In this document: positions 56,538 through 64,000 of the stretch, one piece after another
Layout: each line of letters starts with the position of its first letter
Numbering within the stretch: the first letter of the stretch is position 1
NCBI GenBank assembly: GCA_948470475.1
Contig: OX419335.1
Coordinates: 19,288,479 to 19,352,478 of the forward strand
Length of the DNA stretch: 64,000 nucleotides
Direction of reading: 5' to 3'
Origin: Galaxea fascicularis
Lineage: Eukaryota > Cnidaria > Anthozoa > Scleractinia > Euphylliidae
Notes under the pieces: model-generated
The model's database searches: none
Told to the model about the DNA's origin: nothing
The model's input: only the letters and a program-made list of their open reading frames with translations
Made by a program: the position numbers and the translations under genes

Positions 56538-59500
56538 TGATTTTTTCAGGCTTCTTCTTTCCAGTTGCTTAAATTGGAAAATTTATTGCGATGATCACTC
56601 TTCACTTGCATCTACAACCGCAGTACAAATATGAATTATTTCATAATTATATACTTCACATTACTTCACTGTCGGGAAAATATGAACTCAATAAATTGAC
56701 CTCGCTCCCAATGTGTGGCTTCATAGCTCAGTTGGTAGAGCATCACACTGGTATCGCGGAGGTCACGGGTTCAAATCCCGTTGAAGCCCTGATTTTTTCA
56801 GGCTTCTTCTTTCCAGTTGCTTAAATTGGAAAATTTACTGCGATGATAACTCTTCACTTGCATGGTCACATTAGGACAAAAAGATCTCTTATTAGTTATT
56901 GAGTGGGGGTATGGGGGACGGGGGTCGGGGGACAGGGGGGTCAGAACCTCCTACTTCCCATACCTTGCTCTCCCACTTCCAGCTCCTTTATCTCCCGACT
57001 CCCGCCCTTTTCAGTCTTCCTCCTGTCCCCTGTGCATTAAGAGACTCAAAACACATCCCAATCATTTAGCTGCTCAATCCTTAGTGTTTCTTTTCTTTTT
57101 AAACAATTTGTCCAAGATTAGCATTGTCATATGCTCACAGTTTAATGCAGTTTTGACTTGCTTGTTTATCTTGTTTAGTTCATTACCACATCAGATTTGT
57201 TTCTAACATCCGCTTTCAATGACTACATTCTTAATACCGTAGTTCTGAATTGTCTCATGTTCTCATAAATACGCATTTTCAATAACCAGTCAAGTGTTTG
57301 TTGCGATCATACCATGACTAATATGGAAATGGGATATGACACATTGGCGCTAATTGAAACAGCAGTTGACTGTCCAATTCATGGTCATAAGAAGCAAGTT
57401 CCCAAGAAGGCCTTCCATGCAGGGACTGCCACACTGCCACACTGAAAAATACTAAGACCTATTAAAATGGTCTTTGACGACATTTTTATAAACAAGTTGC
57501 ATAGCCTGTACTAGCCTTGCTCATCTTGCAGCTTACCATGCTAATGCGACAGCCGCTTGATCTTTCATGGCCGTTAAGGGTTTACAATTTCACTGGAAGT
57601 AAGCCTGTTTTTCAAACCTAACAGGAATTATTGTTTGCTCGACTGCTTAGAAATTCCTCAGAAGACATTAAATACAAGTCAAATAACATTTTGGGTTCTT
57701 GTTTATTAAAGTATTTTAACAGATTGATAAATAGCTACAAGTAGCGGTTTGCATTTCTCTGCCGCTTCCCGCCCTTTTCTCTTTCACCTCCTGTACCCCT
57801 CCCACCCCCTGTCTTCTGTCTTCCCCCCCCCACTATTTAGAACAATTCAGTAATGGTTATTTCAGAGGTTGTTAGAAAGAGGGACCAATTACATGTATGA
57901 CCAATTTTGCAGAGTGGCAACTGATGTAATTATGTATAGTTCGTGAAACAAGGTGCGACTTTCAACTTTCTTTCAAGCTGTGTTGTTAGGTACTGTATGA
58001 TCTCTACCCAATGCATTTGCTACCAGAAACGTACTGTACCTGTAGATGATGGTATGGAAATGTTCTTTCTTGTTTCAGTGTGTGCTGGTTCAACCTTTTA
58101 TGTCTCGAACCAGCTGGGGTTTTCCAAGGGGAAAAGTCAATAAAGATGAAATGGCCTTTGACTGTGCAAGAAGAGAGGTTAGCAAATTGTATAAAATAAA
58201 TTTACAGTGTATACAAATGCACATTAGTCATAATTATGAATTTTGTGTTTCCAGAACATATCCATTCCCTTTCCCTCCCTCCCTCCCCCTCTCCCTCCTC
58301 CTCCCCCCTCCTCCCTCGTGGAAAGCTGTTTGGTTTGCATCCCCTCTCCCCCCTTTGCGAAATAACAATTTAGCTCCATACTTTCCTTTGAAAACTTTTG
58401 CTCTACCATCCCCCTCTCCCTTGGAATTTCTTTCGTCCTTCTATGAGGGGTGGTGGGTGGAGGGCAGGTGTGGGTATTTTCTGGAACCACAGATTATGTG
58501 AACTCTTGAAGTTTGGCTTCTTGTAGAACAAAAGCATCCTTTCCAAAACAATAAAAATTTAATATTGAAAGTTGTAGTACTTCCCGTACTTGTTCAATTC
58601 TGGCATGAATTGGATTTGCACCCGGTACTGTTATATAATAATACAGGAGCCCATCAAGGGGAGACTCTATCGCCTCTAATTCCTTAAGTCAACCCTCTCC
58701 AGAGTAGATTTATTTTAAAAGAACAGCTTTTTCCTGTTGAGTAAACTGTAAAGCAAAATAAAAAATGGCAGACAAAGGTGAAAACAATCCAGGAGCCCAT
58801 CCATTGACTATTTTTCCTTTAACCATGTATCATTTTCGCGGCTTTACAGCCATGGGGGACTGGGTATCCATAAATGAAAGTTAATGAACAACCAGACTGA
58901 GCATGAAGTGATGGAATAAGTTTTCGCAAGTTCTCGCAAGCTACAATGAGTTGCAAAAATACTTTAGAAACTGTACGCCATTTGGCCTTCAATGATGTTT
59001 CCATGATCTTCTGCTTTCCCTCCCCCTCCCCCTCTTGTCAAAGTTGTCTACAGTGCAACACCATGCTCGAAACATTGACAAACAACTTTTAAAGGGGGAG
59101 AGGGAGGGGTTGTGTGTTGTATCTCACAGATTTCTTAGCAGCAACATTTTAGAGTAAGAAAAGATGTTTTTGATTGCGAATGTCTCAACAATTTTGCAAC
59201 TCATTATTAATGGTTCTGATCATGTGGTTAAAACAATGATTGTTATAGCTCCGTTTTGATTGGCTCTTCGAATTAAAGGCGTGTGAAACTTCCCCTGGGC
59301 GGTGTTCCACTCGGGAAAGGGTTGACTCCAAGACCAAGTATGGGAGATAGAGGCTCCCCTTGATGGGCTCCTGAATACTATTATTGCAAGGGACTTGCAG
59401 AGTTCTGTTCAAGTTTATCTTTTTCCTTTGTACTAATTAAAAGTTGAACACTGTGTAATACACAATGAAACAGCTTTAATTAATGTTTTTAGTTCTTATT

Positions 59501-62500
59501 ATCAGCTTTATAAGTCAATTTTCATTGATTCAGCCTGAATTTCTGCAATTTAATGGAAAGAGCAACTCAGGAGTTACATGTACACATAAAATTACAATAA
59601 TAATATTATTTACTGTGAAAGTCAAGTCATGATTTTTAGATCATCAAAGGGTAGTTTGCAATATCAATTTCTACATGTATCTTGCTTTAAAACCACCCAA
59701 AATAACTTCATTTCAAGTGACCTTAAACCAAGAATTTTCTTTAGTAACCTAAAATATTATTAATGTTCTCCCAATTTTTCTTGCAGGTCTTAGAAGAGAC
59801 TGGATTTGACATGACAGATTTTGCTGACCCTGCTGAATATCTTGAGCATACCTTTCAAGACCATCAGGTACTATCAAGGCATCATTTGTCATTAAGCCCC
59901 CTAAGGTTCTAACCTTCATGAAATTTGCTACAAACTACTACTGTTGCTGTTAATGCTCTTGAAGACCTACAGCTGTGGCACTGCCATGAATCTTCAGATT
60001 ATTTTGAATAGCCCCAAAAATTCCCTAATTAAATCAAACCACACAAAAACATACTTGCCAAGTTTTCCTACCCAAAAAATCCTAGAATCTGAAATTTCAA
60101 ACCCAAAAAAATCCTTCAATCATCCCTGTCATTTCAAATTCAGAGTACTTACTCCTGGGCTACACCAAGCTAAACAGTTCATGTTTTTGTTTCACAGTTA
60201 GTCTTCTGTAAGACTGCACAAGGTATTCACTGGCATTAGCACTAGAAAGCCTTTTAAAAGTTAGTCTCATAAGACATTGGCACACAGCCATGCATCTTTT
60301 GATACAGTTTGCTGCGGCTTTATCAGTGACTGTACAAGCTGTGGCTTTTTTATTCTTGTTTTAGGTCAGACTGTACATTGTACCCGGTGTCCCTGAGAAA
60401 ACAATATTCCAACCACAGACAAGAGGAGAAATTAAGGTAAACTACTGGTATTCAGCCTACCCTTTGATTGGTTTAGTCAAAATGCATGCAATATACTTCT
60501 GCAGGCTGAGTACCCCTTTTGAACTGTGAACAACTTGTCAACATTGGCAGCAAGTCCAATATACACTGTATACAAGAAGAGCTTTATACAAGAACCTATT
60601 TGCTAAGTAGTCCACACAACCTAATAGTTTTTGTTTTAAGACATGTGCACCTATCTTTTTAACTGTTTTTGTGCTTGCCCATTTTGGAATTTTACTTGAG
60701 GGTTGGAGGTAGTTGGCGGGGCAGGGCAGAGCGGGGGGGGGGGGGTGGCGGGGATTGTTGGCCAAGAGGGAAGGTGTTCCATAGCATCACTTTCTTGCTT
60801 TTACACATAAAATTTAGTTTCACAAAGGTCTGAAAGTAGGCACAAAATAGAGCATTCTGTTTGTAATAATTATATATTCTTTGTAGATGTTTGAATGTTA
60901 TTGTATTTGAAACAAAGCTTATTTTAGAGACCTGGCCCCGGTTGTTCAAACGTTGGATAGCACTATCCACCGGATAAATCACTATCCAGCGGATAAGTAT
61001 TGGGAAAGCTAATTGCACTATCCACTGGATAGATATTTATCCGGTGGATAGCGCTATCCAGCCTTTGAACAACCGGGACCTGGTACGTTAGCTTAGTGAT
61101 GTTAATTTTTTTCTGCAGAACATTGAATGGTTTTCCGTGAGTAATCTTCCAAGCCACAAAAAAGATACCGTTTGCCGAGAGAACCTGGGACTTAATCCGA
61201 GTGCTTTCTTCATGGTCATGCCCTTTGTGAAGTAAGTATTGGAAAACTTAAAAAGCAGTCAATTGTGCAACATTTGGGATTTAATTCCTTACTTGTTTTC
61301 TTTTGTTGTTGTTGTTTTTTTTCTTTTTTTCATCAAGCGATTGTTTTGAGCTTGTGCAGCGTTACCTGATTGCGTTGCCCTAATAAAGATTGTAACCGCT
61401 AGTGCATCCGCTTTGGCGAAACGAACATTTCAAAGCGAAGCCACTCCCTGATAGTCTACGTGGCTGACGGTTTCGTTTAGGTTTCGTGGCGCGCGATACA
61501 GAAACGAAGCCGCGAGAAGAATGGTCCCGAGAAAGAGAGAGAAACATCTCTCGCTCATTCCAAAGTGGATCTGATTGGGAAACCATTTGCTCTTTTTTAT
61601 GCTCTCCAACAATTCTCCATGCAACAAGAGACGTGACGGAGTTTGCAAACCTTAAGTGTCTGAGTTGATGCTTAGTTCTGAGTTAGACCAGTAGTCATGT
61701 TGTCTTTGTTCTTGGGGTTTTATGCATTTCGTCCAACAACTATTGATACCTTGGCTTTCCGGGCTACAGCTCTCCTCAGTCAACAATTAAGTATTTTCAT
61801 TTGTGTTCCATCGATGTTAAGTTGCGGATCATTGATTAGAGGATTAGAGGCTACTTGTTTAAGATCTGAATAGTTAAGCACCAGAGATAGAACTTGAATA
61901 TGGAGCAGGGTAAATAACCTGCTGGCAATGCGTTCTAGTTGGAAATGCGTCAAGTGTTCGCGCATGTTTGCGTCTGTTTGCTAAACCAGTCAAATTGCCA
62001 TTTTCCTGTTTGTTTGTTGTTGTAGTTCATCAATGCTAACTAAGCCAATATCGCTCTTTATTTTTTTTCGTCTTGAACATAATTGTTACGCGATACATAC
62101 TGGTCTTCAGTTGTAAGTGTTTATGATTTAAATGTTCTCGTTAGAGGTCTAAGAAAGTGGATTTCAGCGGCGAAGCAACGAGAAACCAACCCTATGCCAG
62201 AGCCAAGTCTAATGGAACCCCTAGGAAATAAACAGCTTCAAAAACTCCTCGCCAAAGAAGAACATCGATTAGAGCAGGAACAGAGACGAGCAGCCGTTGA
62301 AAGAAGACGAAAACAACAGCAAGAACGGTTCCAACTGCAGCATGAGCTCAACCATCCTCTGCGACAGCATTACGCACCGCAGAATACAAAGATATTGAAA
62401 GGTGATTTGATCTGTGCGTGCTGCTTGGCGGTTTGCTGTCATGTGGTCGGCTAACAAATACCAAACCCCCGTCGGTGCGGCTGTATATCCCGTGAAAGGT

Positions 62501-63399
62501 TGTAGCTCGAATACTACTTCCTCGCGCTAGAGTTGTTGCTCAGACTATCACAGAAGATGAAATTCTCAGACTTACAAGGTTTTTCCACCCATTTCCTTTT
62601 CCCACCGATTTGTCTTTTTATTTTGATTCCCACCTTTTTTTTTCCTTTTTCTCTCTTTCTTTTTTTCTTTTTTTTTTTTTTGTTGTTGTTGTTGTTGTTG
62701 ATCGCATCGCCAGTCTTTCGGTTTCTCTCATTTCATTGAAATATTTCTTAACCAGACTAAAATGAAAAAAGAAATGTTAGATTCAAGAACATTCCTTAAT
62801 GTTCAAAATACTTGTAACAAAAACGTTTAATATTTAAGCGCCCTTAAAAGGCATAACCAAGTATCAAGCAAGATTCCAAGATGGAGCACAGCCAAACGCA
62901 AAGTTTTACTTGTCCAGTGCAATAGGTTAACATAATGCAGTAGGAAATCTCTCTTTGTCTTATCCTAGATTACCAAGCTTTAAAAGAGGAACAGGCTTGC
63001 CATCGGTCCTCTCCAGTTCTGAAAGGGCGGGAGTACAGGCCAGTTCAGATACTACAAAGGCCATCCGAGGAATCTCTGACCGAAAATTCTTCAAACCCAC
63101 TGGAACATCTGCTCTCTGGGGCACTGGATTTGGGTCCCATCACACCAACTCACCCCGCCCCGCCCCTGGAGGCCAGTTATTATCACTTCTCCCGTACGCA
63201 AGTTGTGACTGGATTACATCAAGAACAAATAATGCCTCATAGTATCCCTCCCATACAAACTTCGTCTCCACGCACAAAGGAGCGGATAGCTACACCGTTA
63301 GAGCACAGTTGGGAAGAAAAAGAGTTCCAGTTTTCTTCTCCAGCCTTTTTGAACTTCAAGTTTGATCCGAAACCTATTTTAGCTTGTTTACCCACGTAA
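55086..63399 (+). CDS. DCP2: m7GpppN-mRNA hydrolase (decapping enzyme DCP2)
   Basis: Nudix hydrolase that removes the 5' cap in cytoplasmic mRNA decay, activated by DCP1 and EDC proteins. Coding exons: 55086-55186, 55263-55414, 56055-56182, 58079-58177, 59787-59867, 60365-60436, 61119-61231, 62145-62401, 62969-63399. They give 477 aa with all phases consistent; human is about 420. The N-terminal regulatory domain includes [20 protein letters not shown] and [17 protein letters not shown]. The Nudix box spans about residues 145-167 (G-x5-E-x7-RE-x2-EE-x-G), with catalytic Glu at 160, 163 and 164, and is split by an intron between exons 4 and 5. The C-terminal motif [17 protein letters not shown] matches the vertebrate end. 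The final exon uses the frame opening [12 protein letters not shown]; another ORF over it is a shadow. Intron 2 appears to be AT-AC. Confidence 0.95.
55415..56054 (+). other. Probable U12-type AT-AC intron (DCP2 intron 2)
   Basis: The donor reads A|ATATCCTTT (55415-55423), the minor-spliceosome consensus. The acceptor is ...ccttgccac| at 56053-56054. A cccttaac branch motif at 56039-56046 puts the branch A 9-10 bases upstream. This joint alone gives KDFTK-IIFEQFPFL, which aligns without gaps to the remembered human DFAKAVFSHCPFL. GT-AG alternatives give misaligned protein. The intron is 640 nt and carries a MITE. Confidence 0.85.
55652..55950. mobile_element. 300-bp MITE inside the AT-AC intron
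   Basis: Left atgcacctatcagtgtcaag and right cttgacactgataggtgcat are exact inverses, continuing through cccgag/ctcggg. The interior repeats the phrase gggtggggattttga, and a poly-G run follows the left end. Confidence 0.85.
56319..56390 (-). tRNA. tRNA-Thr(GGU)-like head of SINE unit 1
   Basis: 72 nt that fold as a cloverleaf: 7-bp acceptor GGCTTCA/TGAAGCC, D stem GCTC/GAGC, 5-bp T stem ACGGG/CCCGT, loop CTGGTAT with anticodon GGT. The anticodon stem has one A-C mismatch. A box tagctcagttgg and B box ggttcgaatcc are intact, with a T6 run four bases after the end. Functional animal tRNA-Thr genes normally use AGT, CGT or TGT, so this is more likely a SINE promoter than a working tRNA. Confidence 0.55.
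56465..56536 (+). tRNA. tRNA-Thr(GGU)-like head of SINE unit 2
   Basis: Identical 72-nt cloverleaf to unit 1, in opposite orientation. Followed by ctgattttttcagg, a small hairpin with a Pol III-type T run. Confidence 0.55.
56717..56788 (+). tRNA. tRNA-Thr(GGU)-like head of SINE unit 3 (degenerate)
   Basis: Differs from the other two by cgca to caca in the anticodon stem and ttcgaatcc to ttcaaatcc in the B box, so the anticodon stem is weaker. SINE-derived pseudo-tRNA. Confidence 0.5.
58246..58492. mobile_element. MITE with ttccagaa...atccat ends
   Basis: tttccagaacatatccattc at the left and gtgggtattttctggaacca at the right are inverse-related. C/T-rich blocks lie inside, as in the 8555-9511 family. 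DCP2 intron 4, about 70 bp after exon 4. Confidence 0.55.
58634..59385. mobile_element. 750-bp TIR element
   Basis: Left caggagcccatcaagggga and right tccccttgatgggctcctg are inverse, with matching aataata outer bases. A third caggagcccatc lies internally at about 58790. No transposase. DCP2 intron 4. Confidence 0.7.
60936..61077. mobile_element. 142-bp MITE of ccggttgttcaaa type
   Basis: Begins ccccggttgttcaaa, ends tttgaacaaccggg, flanked by acctgg at 60930-60935 and 61078-61083. The body is four alternating copies of ctatccaccggata and its inverse. It lies 35 bp upstream of DCP2 exon 7. Confidence 0.85.
62641..62700. repeat. T-rich and (GTT)n low-complexity tract
   Basis: Poly-T with scattered C, ending in seven gtt units. 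DCP2 intron 8. Confidence 0.85.
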
Positions 63400-64000
63400 C
63401 CGTCATAGACACGACATCATCGATCACTGATTCAGCATAGAATTAATCACAACAAATATCTGGCTTCGGTGGCTTGGCAGTGTTGTGGCTGGCGTGACCA
63501 GCCCGTCTCGAAGGATGATTTCAGGATTTTAGAAGCTCAGCATCGAAGCGTTCTTTATCAGACATTTATTTTTAGCAGCTGTCGAGGACAACCACTATAA
63601 AAAAGACAACTGGAAAAGGAGAATTGCTTCTTGAAACACTTTCTTATCGAAAAATGAACACATTTTTTTAGTTTTTATTTCCGTTGAAAGGAAGGCGTTG
63701 CTACTTCGAGTTTTATTTCTCACGAAGTTTCACAGAGAGATATTTTATGGACCTGTAAAGTAGCGCTTTGTTACAACTGCAATATTTTAAATGAATAACA
63801 CTGAAGGGATTTTGATATCGGACACTATTAGTAAGATTGTTTTGCAAACTGAAGTTACTTGTGCGAATTTAGAAACTACAGTTTTGTAACATTGAGAAGG
63901 TGTTGGAGAAAAATCGAACTTAGAGTGTTTGTCCCGCAAATTTATTCAGTATTAATGTTTTCAACTTTTTTAAAAATTAAACCAATAGCAATTACACAGG
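63400..64000 (+). other. DCP2 3' UTR and downstream
   Basis: No further coding exon is seen after the DCP2 stop. No clean aataaa is present; attaaa near 63976 is the best candidate for a polyadenylation signal. Confidence 0.4.

Larger units (their letters stand above)
56189..56872. mobile_element. Three-unit tRNA-SINE complex with 11-bp target duplication
   Basis: The direct repeat atggtcacatt at 56189-56199 and 56862-56872 brackets three SINE units: one inverted (about 56200-56414) and two forward (about 56441-56660 and 56661-56861). Units 1 and 2 form a near-perfect palindrome with arms of about 215-220 bp and a 26-nt spacer (56415-56440). Each unit has a tRNA-like head and the tail ctgattttttcaggcttctt followed by ttccagttgcttaaattgg. 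The left duplicate begins directly after the GTAAAG donor of DCP2 exon 3. Confidence 0.85.

Noticed and set aside
56319..56788. Cluster of three functional tRNA-Thr genes
   Set aside because: Anticodon GGT is not used in animal tRNA-Thr sets, the anticodon stem has a mismatch, and a common SINE tail and target duplication enclose all three.
62955..63242. ORF overlapping the last DCP2 exon in another frame
   Set aside because: The phase from exon 8 and the conserved C-terminal [12 protein letters not shown] motif both select the other frame, open from 62969 to 63399.

Overview
This window is animal nuclear DNA. It has multi-exon genes with spliceosomal introns, short diverged mobile elements every few kilobases, and low GC content. 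The gene complement, exon structures and repeat families point to an anthozoan cnidarian, most likely a stony coral; that placement is inference, since no rRNA or mitochondrial marker is present. All gene models were assembled by eye from reading frame, splice signals and remembered family signatures. Exon edges may be off by one or two bases, but intron phases agree across every joined exon.

Left third (1-17.2 kb): a SERINC (serine incorporator) gene on the minus strand. Its first nine coding exons are here and its C-terminal part lies beyond the left edge. Intron 7 holds a complete, young Ty3/Gypsy LTR retrotransposon (3438-7926) in antisense orientation to SERINC. The left edge is a stack of nested inverted-repeat elements, one of them carrying an exon-like open frame.

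Middle (17.2-40 kb): two small secreted proteins of the GM2-activator/ML lipid-binding fold in tail-to-tail arrangement. They are a GM2A-like gene at 21.1-24.4 kb (plus) and a diverged paralogue at 30.4-35.4 kb (minus). They share intron phase and position at two sites. The roughly 6 kb between them holds miniature transposons, a dead LINE reverse transcriptase fragment and two unexplained ORFs.

Right (40-63.4 kb): PIGO (GPI ethanolamine phosphate transferase 3, minus, seven coding exons) and DCP2 (mRNA decapping Nudix hydrolase, plus, nine coding exons) stand head-to-head with only 119 bp between start codons, implying a shared promoter. DCP2 intron 2 has the hallmarks of an AT-AC, U12-type intron. 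DCP2 intron 3 contains a three-unit tRNA-derived SINE complex, inserted directly against the splice donor and flanked by an 11-bp duplication.

The four host genes are not a pathway cluster (membrane lipid/serine handling, lysosomal lipid binding, GPI-anchor synthesis, mRNA decay). The most unusual content is the minor-class intron, the SINE palindrome, the nested transposons, and the paired ML genes.
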